Shown here one piece after another: positions 43,129-53,600 of a DNA stretch of 64,000 nucleotides. The notes under the pieces were generated by a model. It did not search any database, was not told where the DNA came from, and was given only the letters and a program-made list of their open reading frames with translations. Position 1 is the stretch's first letter. Each line of letters starts with the position of its first letter. The position numbers and the translations under genes are program-made. The DNA comes from Synechococcus sp. ROS8604. GTDB lineage: Bacteria > Cyanobacteriota > Cyanobacteriia > PCC-6307 > Cyanobiaceae. Where the stretch lies: positions 1,302,001-1,366,000 of the forward strand of contig NZ_CP047946.1 in NCBI RefSeq assembly GCF_014279655.1, read 5' to 3'.

Positions 43129-44107
43129 TTGTTTTCAACCTCGCTAAGGATGCGCCCACGTAATAACGACCGAGGATTTCATTGAACTTGAGCCCTTTCA
43201 TGGCCAGATCTTGAGCGCCATGTTGACTCATACTTGCTCCTAAATGGCTGTGTGCTTCAGCAGCGATTTCACTGGTCGATGCATACAACGATTCCACAAG
43301 TCCTCCCTGGAAACTGAGAACGAGGCCCTGGGTGGCTTTGGCGGCGGCGGCAGTGGACGCGCTTTGACTTTTTAGGCCTCCATAGGCTTGCCAACGCGTG
43401 GTGTCGCCAAGATTGAAATCGGAATCGGCAGGACGAACAAGATGCACGAGGGCGTAGGACCGAGCCGCCACAGCTTGTGCTTTTAACGCTTCAGGATTCC
43501 AATGACTCGGCATCTCTGCCCCAACCACAGAAGCAACGTAACGCTCCAAAGACAGCTGATTAATCACAAGCCAACCGCGACCTCTGTTGAGGAAATAGAC
43601 GGTCTCTGGATAGGAGCTTTCATTGACAACAATGGCCCCATTTTGGCCTGATTGACAGGTCACCAAATTCGAACGACGCTCGCTGAGAAGGCGTTCAAGG
43701 GCTCTTTTTTGCACGATCTCACCGGTGCTGAATCTGCACTCGGCCTGCCCTGATAGGTCCACGCGACGGGGTGGTGATTGACTTAACAAAGCAACGCGCA
43801 CAATCGGATTGCCTGGGGCTCCGAGGGGCTTAGCACCAGGCGTTGGCTGCACGACCGATTGGGGTCTCGGAGTCTTGTTCTCCGGCTCATCACTTGATAG
43901 CTGACTAGAGGAATGACGCGCTGGCTGATCGGTTCCGGAGCTTTCCAGCAGCGTTTCGAGGGTGTGTTTTTGGCTTCGCTGTTGTTCCAGCTGACCAATG
44001 GCCTGGACACTCCAGGTGATCGCGCCGATCAGCCCCGCGGTGGCGGTCATCCCCAGCAACAGTGGTGTGAGCTGTCTCACTGTCCCTCGGACAACACTTT
44101 TGATCAT
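43118..44107 (-). CDS. SpoIID/LytB-domain protein
   Basis: The protein (329 residues from the ATG at 44107; an ATG at 44119 adds four) has an N-terminal membrane helix (LLLGMTATAGLIGAITWSV), a proline/serine linker and the SpoIID block LERYVASVVGAEMPSHWNPE, LKAQAVAARSYALVHL and SQHGAQDLAMKGL. SpoIID enzymes are lytic transglycosylases acting on denuded peptidoglycan; outside spore formers they help cell-wall remodelling and separation. The alignment-critical glutamate in GAEMP is present. Its start overlaps head-on with the SDR gene start (CATG at 44105-44108). Confidence 0.87.
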   Translation of the reverse strand: MIKSVVRGTVRQLTPLLLGMTATAGLIGAITWSVQAIGQLEQQRSQKHTLETLLESSGTDQPARHSSSQLSSDEPENKTPRPQSVVQPTPGAKPLGAPGNPIVRVALLSQSPPRRVDLSGQAECRFSTGEIVQKRALERLLSERRSNLVTCQSGQNGAIVVNESSYPETVYFLNRGRGWLVINQLSLERYVASVVGAEMPSHWNPEALKAQAVAARSYALVHLVRPADSDFNLGDTTRWQAYGGLKSQSASTAAAAKATQGLVLSFQGGLVESLYASTSEIAAEAHSHLGASMSQHGAQDLAMKGLKFNEILGRYYVGASLARLKTNEN

Positions 44108-44846
44108 GCCTGAAATCAACAGAGTTGCTTGGATTGGCCGTGCATTGATCGTGGGCCGTGGTGGTCTTGGTAAGGCATTGGCGCAGGAACTGCAACGTCG
44201 TCAGCCCGCTTTGGAGGTCCTGCTGTGCGGTCGCAGCGTGGTTTCAGAGCTCGACGATGGCGGAGAGTGGCTGGTGGACCTGGAGTCCCCTCAGAGCCTT
44301 GAGGCGTTGTCTCAGAGGCTCCTAGACGATCCACAGCCGCTGCGTTTGGTGTTGAACGCCACAGGGCGACTGCATGGAGGTTCGCTGACCCCTGAGAAGC
44401 GCCTGCAGCAGGTGAGTGCCGGTCAATTGATGGAATCCTTTGCGATCAATGCCGCGGGGCCCCTGCTCTTGGCGAAAGCGATTGAGCCTGCCCTGAAGCG
44501 TGACCAGCCGTTTCACTTTGCGAGCCTCAGCGCCAGGGTCGGGAGCATCGGTGACAACAGAAGTGGTGGTTGGTATGCCTACCGCGGAGCCAAAGCCGCC
44601 CAGAACATGTTTTTGCGCTCGTTGAGTGTGGAGTGGGCGCGGCGCTTTCCACTCGCCACGGTGACGATGCTGCATCCAGGCACCACCGATACAGCCCTGT
44701 CCAAGCCATTCCAAAATTTTGTCCCGCCGGATCGTCTGTTCAGCCCCCAGAAAGCGGGCGCCATGTTGCTCGATGTTTTGCTCCAGCAGACAGCAGAAGA
44801 CAGCGGCCGCTTTCTGGCTTGGGATGGTCAGGACATTCCTTGGTGA
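44106..44846 (+). CDS. Short-chain dehydrogenase/reductase
   Basis: I start at ATG 44106 (246 residues); the frame is open upstream to 43998, but that would run through the SpoIID-like gene. The Rossmann motif appears as IVGRGGLGKALAQEL, the asparagine in VLNATGRLHG, the catalytic serine in HFASLSARVGS and YAYRGAKAAQNM supplies the Tyr-x-x-x-Lys pair. The MLHPGTTDTALSKPF loop is like that of C-factor/CsgA-type SDRs. It is an NAD(P)H-dependent oxidoreductase of unknown substrate. The final 19 bp overlap the convergent DUF2237 gene. Confidence 0.88.
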   Translation: MPEINRVAWIGRALIVGRGGLGKALAQELQRRQPALEVLLCGRSVVSELDDGGEWLVDLESPQSLEALSQRLLDDPQPLRLVLNATGRLHGGSLTPEKRLQQVSAGQLMESFAINAAGPLLLAKAIEPALKRDQPFHFASLSARVGSIGDNRSGGWYAYRGAKAAQNMFLRSLSVEWARRFPLATVTMLHPGTTDTALSKPFQNFVPPDRLFSPQKAGAMLLDVLLQQTAEDSGRFLAWDGQDIPW

Positions 44847-45235
44847 GCGTGTGTTTTGAGGACGTCCAACGGGATTACCTTGAGCGCTGTGTGTTCCGTC
44901 GCTTCGAGGCGTACGGGTGGCGCCATCCCGTCGTCGTAGGCCTGTTTCCAGCGTGGGGCGCAGACACACCAGTGATCGCCTGGTTTGAGGCCAGGGAAGC
45001 CGAAGTCGGGCATGGGAGTGCTCAGGTCATTGCCCTGGGCCTTGCTGTAATTCAGAAATCGTTCTGACATCACACAGCAGACGCTGTGTTGCCCCATGTC
45101 GCTTGGATCGGTGCGGCAGTGTCCATCTCGAAACCAACCCGTCATCGGCTCACAACTACAGCCTTCAAGCGCACCGCCTAAAACGTTCAGATCACCCTGC
45201 CCAACTGGCTTTTGCTCTTGTTGTTGTGACGGCAT
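44828..45235 (-). CDS. DUF2237 family protein
   Basis: From the ATG at 45235 the product is 135 residues; the open frame reaches 45277. It has the DUF2237 pattern: NVLGGALEGCSCEPMTGWFR followed by DGHCRTD, SVCCVMSERFL, GNDLSTPMPDFGFPGLKPGD and HWCVCAPRW. Conserved cysteines suggest metal binding, but the function is not known. The plus-strand frame across this interval is a shadow of this gene. It overlaps the SDR stop. Confidence 0.85.
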   Translation of the reverse strand: MPSQQQEQKPVGQGDLNVLGGALEGCSCEPMTGWFRDGHCRTDPSDMGQHSVCCVMSERFLNYSKAQGNDLSTPMPDFGFPGLKPGDHWCVCAPRWKQAYDDGMAPPVRLEATEHTALKVIPLDVLKTHAHQGMS

Positions 45236-45346
45236 TTGCTTGCATTGGCTGCCAGGAGTCTGCCGAACGACTGGCACATTCCGAGACGAGATGGTTGACG
45301 GATCACGGGGGTTAGGCGTTAAAGGTCGTTCAGTTATGCCTCCTCG

Positions 45347-45577
45347 ATGGATTGGGAGTTCACTGAAGACGCGGCGTTTATCGCCCTCTGCGATGCGTTC
45401 CGCGAAAGTGGCGAATCATCGGCTATAGAGATCCTTGCCAATGGTGAGGGAGCCTTCCACTTTCAGGATCTTGCGCAGAACGCTGCGGGAGAGGGATTCG
45501 ATTTGAGCGAATCCAGTGCCCTGGATGATTTTCAGCAGGAAGTCATCGACACGATGGAAAAGCTCTGCCAGGAGTGA
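45347..45577 (+). CDS. Small acidic conserved hypothetical protein
   Basis: The 76-residue product is strongly acidic, with two helical blocks (DAAFIALCDAFRESGESSAI and LDDFQQEVIDTMEKLCQE) around a short strand (AFHFQDLAQNA). No domain is recognised. It is divergent from DUF2237 (gap 111 bp) and converges with the gene at 45606. Confidence 0.6.
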   Translation: MDWEFTEDAAFIALCDAFRESGESSAIEILANGEGAFHFQDLAQNAAGEGFDLSESSALDDFQQEVIDTMEKLCQE

Positions 45578-45605
45578 TCCTGCAGAGCTCATGACGATTG
45601 GGCTG

Positions 45606-45878
45606 TCAGCTGAAGTAAAAGCTGATTTCCTTGTCCTTCAACCCTTCCCAGCCAGCTTCGATTAATCGGGAGTTTAGGACGTCTTGGCTGAAATGCTTGG
45701 CCCCGGTGCGCACGATGCGGTTGCGCATTGATTTACGCACTCCACTGCGCTTGCGTTGAGCCTCTTGATCCATCACCTCGCGATAAAGGGTGAGCATCGC
45801 TTCCGGAAGAGGGCTTCCATCGATGTCCAATCCAGCCTTAATCGCATTGTCGATGGCGTCTGGGCCGCTGAAGTCCAT
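45606..45878 (-). CDS. Conserved hypothetical protein
   Basis: The 90-residue basic product has MDFSGPDAIDNAIKAGLDID, then EAMLTLYREVMDQEAQRKRS and RNRIVRTGAKHFSQDVLNSR, with a C-terminus LKDKEISFYFS. It is fully soluble and helical. I do not recognise the family with confidence. It lies 53 bp downstream of the metH stop on the same strand and may be co-transcribed with it. Confidence 0.6.
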   Translation of the reverse strand: MDFSGPDAIDNAIKAGLDIDGSPLPEAMLTLYREVMDQEAQRKRSGVRKSMRNRIVRTGAKHFSQDVLNSRLIEAGWEGLKDKEISFYFS

Positions 45879-45931
45879 GGGAGTGCATGCGTGACCTCAG
45901 AAGTCTGAGGCAACGCACTGCTGCATGGGGC

Positions 45932-48900
45932 TTAGGCGCTGAAGTAGCGAGCGTTGCTATGCAAAGCAACCAGGGCTGTTGTGCTCTGTTCAGGATGCAG
46001 TTGGTCGCTTTCATCCATGGTCAGACCGATGCGATCGGCCTGCAGCCATTCCAGTTGTTGGCGCGAATCCGCCACGTTGGGACACGCTGGATACCCAAAG
46101 GAATAGCGGCTACCCCTGTAGCGCTGGGCAAGAATGTCCCTGAGAGGCATCCCCTTGGGATCAGAGAAGCCGCATTCACGGCGAATGCGGGCATGGGTCC
46201 ACTCCGCCAGCGCCTCTGCCATCTGAACGGCTAAGCCGTGAAAAAAGAGATAGTCGCTGTAGGCATCCTTGCGAAACAGCTCCTGGCTGAAGCGACTGGC
46301 TTCTTCGCCCATGGTGACGGCTTGCATCGGCAGCACATCGCAGGGTTGGCCCTCTTTGAGATCTCGGAAGAAATCGGCGATGCAATAGCGATTGCCACTG
46401 CGTTGACGGGGGATATCAAATCGTCCCAGCACTGCACCACCCTCCGGCTTGAACACCACTACGGAGTTGCCTTCCCGTCCGCAGGGGAAATAGCCATAGG
46501 CGACTGCTGGATGCAGCAAGTGGTCTTCTTTGGCGCGCGCCAGCCATTTCTGAAGGATTGGCTCCGCCTTATCAGCGAGGTCTTGTTCGTACTCGTCCCG
46601 GCTTTGGTTTTTGGCTTTTCGCATCTGCCATTGACCCGCGAAGAGGGCTTGTCGGTCGAGGAAGGCAATCACCTCGTCGAGTGGAATCTCTGCCTCACCT
46701 TGCAAGACCGACGCACCCAGGAAGGGGGTGATAACGGCTGTTTCTTCAGGAACGGCATCCGAGCGCTCGAAGCTGACGGGAAGCTTGAGATCCGCCGTCT
46801 CAGCTTGTTTTGACGGGCTCTCAGGCGATGCGTCGCTGGGATCAGGGGATTCCGCGTCACCTCCAATTGAAAGACCTTCAGGGGTGCCATCGAGAAAGCC
46901 AGCGCGATCATCCCAGCGATCTTTTGACTTCGCCGCCACAAGCGCATCCATGAATCGCAGGTCAGTAAAGGCATCCCGTCCATAAATGACCTTGCCGTCA
47001 TACACATCGCTGCAGTCTTTGTTCACAAATCTGGGCGTTAATGCTGCCCCTCCAAGAACAACAGGAACGTTGATTCCAGCTTCATTGAAAGCTTGCAAAT
47101 TGTCTTTCATGAAGGCTGTTGACTTCACAAGCAGACCACTCATGGCGATGCAATCAGCCTGATGTTCTTGCTGAGCCGTAATGATTGCATTGACGTCTTG
47201 CTTGATACCAAGGTTGATCACCTCATAGCCATTATTTGTTAAAATAATGTCCACCAAGTTTTTGCCAATATCGTGAACATCTCCTTTGACTGTTGCGATT
47301 AAGAACTTGGCTTTAGCGGATCGTTCCCCTTCTTCTTTCTCCATGAATGGTTCCAAAAAGGCCACGGCAGACTTCATGGTTTCCGCGGATTGAAGAACGA
47401 ATGGGAGCTGCATTTGCCCAGAGCCAAACAGCTCTCCCACAACCTTCATTCCATCCAGTAGGAAAGTGTTAACGATATCCAGTGGCGGATAGTTTTCTAA
47501 ACCCTCTTTAAGTGCATCTTCTAAACCAATTCTCTCGCCGTCAATAATGTGCTGTTTGAGCCGTTCTTCCACGGCTAGGTCGCTTAAGGATGGTCCTGAT
47601 TCGCGAGCGGCCTTGGCGCTAACACCTTCGAATAAGGTTGTAAGCACTGTGAGCGGGTCATACGTGCAAACATCGCCTTCGAATCCACGACGATCATTGA
47701 TTAAGTCGCGACAAACTTTCTGATGCTCTTCGCTGATTTTGATGAGCGGAAGAATTTTTGCTGGGGACACAATGGCTGCATCCATTCCAGCTTCGCAGCA
47801 ATCATGCAAAAAGACTGAATTCAGCGTGATTCTGGCAGCAGGAGACAAGCCAAAGCTCACATTGGACACACCAAGAACCACGTGAACCTGGGGGAGATCC
47901 TCGCGAATTCTGCGAATGGCTTCAATGGTTTCCGCACCGTTGCGTCGATCTTCTTCAATGCCAGTGGAAATTGGCAGCGCCAGCGCGTCGTAAAAAATTT
48001 CTCGCGCTGGAATTCCATACTCGACAGCGTCTCGATAGGCTCTTTTTGCAATGGCAACTTTCTGGTCTGCAGTGCGGGCCATGCCGTCTTCATCGATCGT
48101 GCCAATCACAACCCCGGCGCCATAACGCTTGGCGATTTCTAAGACTTTGAAGAAGCGTTCATCTCCATCTTCGTAGTTGGTTGAATTGAGGATGCATTTG
48201 CCGCCGGCAACCTTCAGGCCTGCCTCCATTTTCTGCCACTCCGTTGAGTCGAGCATTAAGGGAAGGTTCACATTGGTGACCACTCGATTCACGAGCTCCC
48301 GCATATCTCTTTCGCCATCACGGCCGACATAGTCGACATTCACATCTAAGATGTGAGCATTCTCTTTCACCTGTCCTCGCGCAACAGCGACGAGCCCATC
48401 CCAGTCTTCTTCATTCAGCAACTCACGCACTTTCTTGGAGCCACTGGCATTGAGTCGCTCGCCAATGATTAAGAAGGAATTGTCTTGTAGATAGGGTGTT
48501 GCTCCATAAATGGATGATGCGGCGGCTTCATAGCTGAGAGCTTTTCTCTCATGGTGATATGAGCGCACCTTTCTGGGCGCGGCGCTCAGTTCTGATGAAA
48601 TTTCAGAGAGCGCCGCAATATGGGCAGGCGTTGTCCCGCAACATCCACCAATGACTTGAACGCCAAGATCCTCCACGAAGTGCATGAGTTGCATCTTCAG
48701 TTCCACCGGTGTTAGGCGGTAGTGCGCCACACCTCCAACATTTTCTGGCAAGCCTGCGTTGGGGATGCAGCTCACCACGAAGGGAGCATTATCTGTTAAG
48801 TAGCGCATGTGCTCTTTCATTTGTTCAGGGCCTGTTGCGCAGTTCAGGCCGAGCACATCAATGGGGAAGGGTTCAATAATGGCAACAACAGCTGCAATGT

Positions 48901-49552
48901 CGGAACCCACCAGCATGGTGCCTGTGGTTTCCATCGTGACGGACACCATCAAGGGGCGGCGTTCACCGCTGGTTTCAAAGGCCTGTTCAATGCCTTGGAG
49001 CGCTGCTTTGATCTGCAGAACGTCCTGACAGGTTTCGATGATCAGTAGATCCACATCCCCGGCAATCAGTCCTTCCGCTTGCTCCTGATAGGAATCGCGA
49101 AGCAGATCAAAACTGATGTGTCCGAGCGTGGGTAATTTCGTGGTGGGCCCCATCGATCCCGCCACGAATCGTGGTTTTTCATCGGTGCTGTATTCCATGG
49201 CCACTTCTTTGGCCAGCTCTGCAGCCCGCTTGTTGAGCTCGAAGGTTTTGTCCTCTAGGCCGTACTCGGCCAGCACCACAGAAGCGGCGCCAAACGTATC
49301 GGTCTCGATGACATCACAACCGGCGTCAAGAAACTGTCGATGCACGCTTTGAACGGCATCGGGCCTTGTAACCACAAGGTTTTCGTTGCAACCTTCCAGG
49401 GCTTCTCCGCCGAAATCATCGGCGGATAGGTCCATTTGCTGCAGGGAGGTGCCCGTGGCTCCGTCAAACACCAACACGGGCCTGGACGGGTCATGCAGAC
49501 GTTTTAAAAAGCGAGAGGCGTTGAGGGTGGGGGTCTCAGTAACGGCCTGCAT
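45932..49552 (-). CDS. metH: Cobalamin-dependent methionine synthase
   Basis: The 1206-residue enzyme shows all four modules: the homocysteine domain ([14 protein letters not shown] at the start, zinc site [13 protein letters not shown]), the methyl-folate domain ([20 protein letters not shown]), the B12 domain with the cobalt ligand motif [14 protein letters not shown], and the C-terminal activation domain ([27 protein letters not shown]). It transfers methyl from 5-methyltetrahydrofolate to homocysteine. No B12-independent metE occurs in the window; cobU and cobN fit a B12-making cell. No riboswitch is evident in the 58-bp gap to ilvE. Confidence 0.97.
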   Translation of the reverse strand: MQAVTETPTLNASRFLKRLHDPSRPVLVFDGATGTSLQQMDLSADDFGGEALEGCNENLVVTRPDAVQSVHRQFLDAGCDVIETDTFGAASVVLAEYGLEDKTFELNKRAAELAKEVAMEYSTDEKPRFVAGSMGPTTKLPTLGHISFDLLRDSYQEQAEGLIAGDVDLLIIETCQDVLQIKAALQGIEQAFETSGERRPLMVSVTMETTGTMLVGSDIAAVVAIIEPFPIDVLGLNCATGPEQMKEHMRYLTDNAPFVVSCIPNAGLPENVGGVAHYRLTPVELKMQLMHFVEDLGVQVIGGCCGTTPAHIAALSEISSELSAAPRKVRSYHHERKALSYEAAASSIYGATPYLQDNSFLIIGERLNASGSKKVRELLNEEDWDGLVAVARGQVKENAHILDVNVDYVGRDGERDMRELVNRVVTNVNLPLMLDSTEWQKMEAGLKVAGGKCILNSTNYEDGDERFFKVLEIAKRYGAGVVIGTIDEDGMARTADQKVAIAKRAYRDAVEYGIPAREIFYDALALPISTGIEEDRRNGAETIEAIRRIREDLPQVHVVLGVSNVSFGLSPAARITLNSVFLHDCCEAGMDAAIVSPAKILPLIKISEEHQKVCRDLINDRRGFEGDVCTYDPLTVLTTLFEGVSAKAARESGPSLSDLAVEERLKQHIIDGERIGLEDALKEGLENYPPLDIVNTFLLDGMKVVGELFGSGQMQLPFVLQSAETMKSAVAFLEPFMEKEEGERSAKAKFLIATVKGDVHDIGKNLVDIILTNNGYEVINLGIKQDVNAIITAQQEHQADCIAMSGLLVKSTAFMKDNLQAFNEAGINVPVVLGGAALTPRFVNKDCSDVYDGKVIYGRDAFTDLRFMDALVAAKSKDRWDDRAGFLDGTPEGLSIGGDAESPDPSDASPESPSKQAETADLKLPVSFERSDAVPEETAVITPFLGASVLQGEAEIPLDEVIAFLDRQALFAGQWQMRKAKNQSRDEYEQDLADKAEPILQKWLARAKEDHLLHPAVAYGYFPCGREGNSVVVFKPEGGAVLGRFDIPRQRSGNRYCIADFFRDLKEGQPCDVLPMQAVTMGEEASRFSQELFRKDAYSDYLFFHGLAVQMAEALAEWTHARIRRECGFSDPKGMPLRDILAQRYRGSRYSFGYPACPNVADSRQQLEWLQADRIGLTMDESDQLHPEQSTTALVALHSNARYFSA

Positions 49553-49610
49553 CGCTTAATCGCTTCTCTCACCCCATTCTATGAACTGCTCTTGATCCCA
49601 AGAGCCATCC

Positions 49611-50549
49611 TTAGCCTTCGAGCTCGATCCTGGTCACCCAGTGGCTGAACTCCGGATCCTTTCCTTCCGTAATCGCAACCAGACGTTTTCTTAAGGCATC
49701 CATCACCGGTCGGTTGGTCGGCAAGACGGTGGATTCGAGTTGACGAATCGGCGTGATTTTCGCGGCCGTTCCCGTGAGGAACACTTCATCAGCGATGCAA
49801 AGTTCAGTTTTATCCACGGGGCGTTCGATCACCTGCAATCCCATGTGCTTGGCCAGCTCAATCACGCTGGAGCGGGTGATTCCCTCAAGAATGTCTTGAT
49901 CAACGCCAGGGGTGATCAGGACGCCATCGCGCACTAAAAACAGATTCATCCCACTGGCTTCGCTCACCTTTCCCCGCGTGTTCATGAGCAGGGCTTCATC
50001 AAAGCCGCTGGTGACGGCTTCCGTTTTGGCAAGCGAACTCGTGATGTAAGCACCACTGATTTTTCCGCGTAGGGGAAGGGAGCGATCCTCCTGCCGGGTC
50101 CAACTACTGATTCGGCAACTCACGCCATCGGGAGAGAGGTAATCGCCAAGCTCTAAGCCGTAAATCAGAAAATCAGTCTCGATGTTGTGCAGCCGTGGTG
50201 CGATGCCTAAATCACTGGTGTAAACAAACGGTCTGAGGTAGATCGGCGTCGTGGGTTTGTTCGCCATGAGTACGGCGATCAGAGCCTCCATCACCGTTTC
50301 TTCCGTCAGATCAGCGAGCAAGAGCTTGGCGCTTTGTGAGAGGCGGCGCGCATGGCGATCGGGTCGAAACAACAGCATGCCGCCAGGTTTTTCCGGATCC
50401 GGTATGGCGCGCATGCCTCCGAACGCACCGGTGCCGTAGTGCAGGGCATGGGTTGCGATCGACACTTTGGCCTGGTCAAACGGGATGCAGCGGCCTTCAA
50501 ACCAGGCGTAGGGAAGGAACTGATGCATCGCACATTGATCGATGCTCAA
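49611..50549 (-). CDS. ilvE: Branched-chain amino acid aminotransferase
   Basis: The 312-residue fold-type IV PLP enzyme has HALHYGTGAFGGMRA, FRPDRHARRLSQSA, the lysine region KISGAYITSSLAKTEA and NLFLVRDGVLITPG, EVFLTGTAAKITPI. It makes Leu, Ile and Val from their keto acids and glutamate. An ATG at 50528 (MHQFLPYAWFEG) is an alternative start seven residues shorter. It lies just upstream of metH on the same strand and is divergent from cobN (55-bp gap). Confidence 0.93.
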   Translation of the reverse strand: MSIDQCAMHQFLPYAWFEGRCIPFDQAKVSIATHALHYGTGAFGGMRAIPDPEKPGGMLLFRPDRHARRLSQSAKLLLADLTEETVMEALIAVLMANKPTTPIYLRPFVYTSDLGIAPRLHNIETDFLIYGLELGDYLSPDGVSCRISSWTRQEDRSLPLRGKISGAYITSSLAKTEAVTSGFDEALLMNTRGKVSEASGMNLFLVRDGVLITPGVDQDILEGITRSSVIELAKHMGLQVIERPVDKTELCIADEVFLTGTAAKITPIRQLESTVLPTNRPVMDALRKRLVAITEGKDPEFSHWVTRIELEG

Positions 50550-50604
50550 ATTTTCTCACTCACCTCGCGCGGTTGGTGGGATGTGATCAGACCAGAATGG
50601 AGAC

Positions 50605-53600
50605 ATGCATCGACTGAGCAGTCTTCCGGGCGCCGAAAGCAACGAGGTTTTCACCGTTGTTGAGCAACCGCCCGCCCCGATTCTTTTCCTGACGAGCGCA
50701 GCGACCGATATCAGCACCCTTTCAGCCTGCCTTCGGCAGCCAGAGCTGCAGCATTGGAAGGAGCAGTTGCGAGCTTTACCCCTCGATTGTCTTCGGCATC
50801 CCGCTCAAATTGATCACTATCTGGCCACGACGGCGAGCTTGGCTCGGGTGCTGGTGGTGCGCCTGCTGGGTGGGCGAGGTCACTGGAGTTATGGGCTTGA
50901 ACAGTGCCGGCGTTGGCAGGCGTCTGCGCAACATCGAACCTTGCTTGTTTTGGCGGGGACCGCCGATCAAGACGACGAACTCCATCCGATTGGATCGGTG
51001 TCTTCGACGCTGTCTCAACAATTAGCTCTGTTGTTGCGCGAAGGGGGGATGCCCAACATGACCAAGGTTTTGAAGGCGATTCATCCCTTCATCACCAGCA
51101 GCAACGAACCAGATCCCCTTCACGACGCCAAGGATCTTGAGCCGGAACGGATGGCGGACCCAGCCCCGTTTGACTGGCGTGAGGAACCAGGGGCAAGGGT
51201 TGGTGTTTTGCTGTATCGGGCCCATGCCCGCGCGGCTGACACGGATTGGTGTCATCAACTGTTGAAGGCGCTGAGAAGCCGTGGCCTCGCACCGCGTGCG
51301 CTCTGGGTGAGCAGCTTGAGAGATCCCGTGGTTCAGCAGGGGGTGCAGCGAGCGTTTCAAGCGCAGGATGTTCAGCTCGTGGTCAGCACCACAGCGTTTG
51401 CATCGGTCCAGTTCCAGGAGGCAGGGCTGGGCACTCCCCTTTGGGATGGTCTTGATCTGCCGGTCTTGCAGCTGCTGTCCTCGGGACGAGCCAAGCAAGC
51501 CTGGGACGCCACCACCCAGGGGCTCGATCCCATCGATCTCTCCCTTCAAGTCGTGCTTCCTGAGTTGGATGGACGCATCACCACAAGAATCGGAGCCTTC
51601 CGTGAAGTCCTGGATGCGGAATCCAGTTTGTCGACGGCGGTCAAAGGTTTGGTTCCCGACGCTGCTGGGCTGAATTGGCTGGCCGACCATGCCCGTTGTT
51701 GGGTGGATCTTCGTCAGACGGAGGCAGCAGAGAAGCGGGTGGCACTGGTGCTCGCGAATTACCCCGTTCGCAATGGCCGTTTGGCCAATGGGGTTGGTCT
51801 GGATACACCCGCCAGCACCATGAACCTCTTGAACTGGCTCGCTGAAGCCGGAGTTGCGCTTGGGAGTGAGTCGCTGCCTGATGAATCGCAAGCGCTGATG
51901 GCCCAATTGTTGTCGGGACGTAGCAACGATCCGGAGAGTTTTCACCTTCCGCCTCTTGGCTATCTCCCCCTCAACCACTATTTGCGCTGGTGGCGACGGC
52001 TCACACCCCAAGCCCGATCCCTGATTGAGGGTCGCTGGGGTTCGCCGGAACAGGCCGTGGATCTTGAGGAGAAGGGGTTTGCGGTGCATGGCGTGCTGTT
52101 TGGGCATGTGGCCGTGTTGATTCAGCCCAGCCGTGGCTATGAACCCGATCAAATCAGCGATCTCCACTCCCCTGATCTCCCTCCACCGCATCGATATTTG
52201 GCCCAATATCTGTGGCTTCAGGAGGTGCATGGCACCCAGCTGATGGTCCATGTGGGCAAACATGGCAGCGCGGAATGGCTACCGGGTAAGTCGGTTGGAC
52301 TGAGTGAAGCCTGTGGGCCAGGCCTGGCGCTCGCTCCGATTCCGCATGTTTATCCGTTCATCGTGAATGATCCAGGCGAGGGATCCCAAGCCAAGCGTCG
52401 GGGCCATGCCGTGATTCTTGATCACCTCACCCCACCCTTGGGTCGGGCTGGGCTGCACGGATCTTTGCTGTCTCTCGAAGCCTTATTGGATGAGTACGTG
52501 GAGGCGCGTCAGGTTGCTGCTGAGCGTTGTGATGTGCTCGAGCAGCAAATCAAGCAGCTGCTACAAAGCCTGGATTGGCCTTCCTTCTCCAACCCAGCGA
52601 ACGATCTACCCAGCGCAGCTGATCCAGACAACGACTCCTGGGCCCGCTGTCTTGATCAGGTGGAGACCTATCTCTGTGAGTTGAAGGAGGCGCAAATCAG
52701 AACGGGCCTGCATCGTTTTGGCAGCCAGCCTGAACCCTCGATTCAACGGGAGCTCCTGCTGGCGATTGCGCGATCGCCGTCTGGTGGCTGCCAAGGCATC
52801 ACCCAGGCGATGGCCAAGGTGGTTGGACTGGAATGCGACCCCTGGTCGGATGAAGACGGTGCGCCTCTAAGCGACCACGACTGCAGAACCCTTGAGACGT
52901 TGGGCTGTGATCAGCCCAGACGGGTCTCGGCCGCTGTGAGTTGGCTCGATGCTCAAGCGCTCCGCTTGTTGGAGCAGATCACAGATGCGCCCTCAGAGCC
53001 ATTGAGCCCTTTGCTGCAGCAGTGGCTTTACGACAACAAGGAGCCTGCATTGCTGCGCTTGCGCGACGAGCTGTTACCGCGTTTGTTGGCCTGTGCTTCC
53101 AGTGAAAAGAAGGCCTTCCTTGCTGCTTTAGACGGGCGAAGGATCGCGAGCGGCCCCTCCGGCGCCCCAACACGAGGACGTCCAGATGTGTTGCCAACGG
53201 GGCGTAATTTCTATTCCGTTGATCTGCGTGGTCTTCCTACCGAAGCGGCTTGGGATTTAGGGCGGCGAAGCGCTGAGCAATTGCTGGACCTCTACCGACT
53301 TGAGGAAGGAGAGGATCTACGGCACCTCGCGTTGTCTGTCTGGGGTACAGCCACGATGCGAAACGGCGGTGAAGACATCGCCCAAATGTTTGCCCTGCTT
53401 GGCGTTCGTCCTCTCTGGGATGGGCCAACACGGCGCATGGTGGACCTGGAAGTGATTCCTTTGAGCCTGTTGGCTCGACCCAGGGTGGATGTCACCTTGC
53501 GGATGTCTGGACTGTTTCGCGATGCCTTCCCTCAGCTTGTGGGCTGGGTGGATCGTGCTGTGCACCTGGTCTCAGCACTCGAGGAAGCAGACGCTGAAAA

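Noticed and set aside
45103..45315. Frame with a lipoprotein-like stretch (ALVVVTAFACIGC)
   Set aside because: It is antisense to the well-supported DUF2237 gene and has no good start; treated as a shadow.
49553..50604. Possible cobalamin riboswitch upstream of metH or cobN
   Set aside because: The gaps are only about 55-58 bp and contain no B12-box-like conserved sequence; far too short for the aptamer.
51022..52263. 413-codon minus-strand frame inside cobN
   Set aside because: It is wholly antisense to the conserved cobN gene and has a composition typical of shadow frames.
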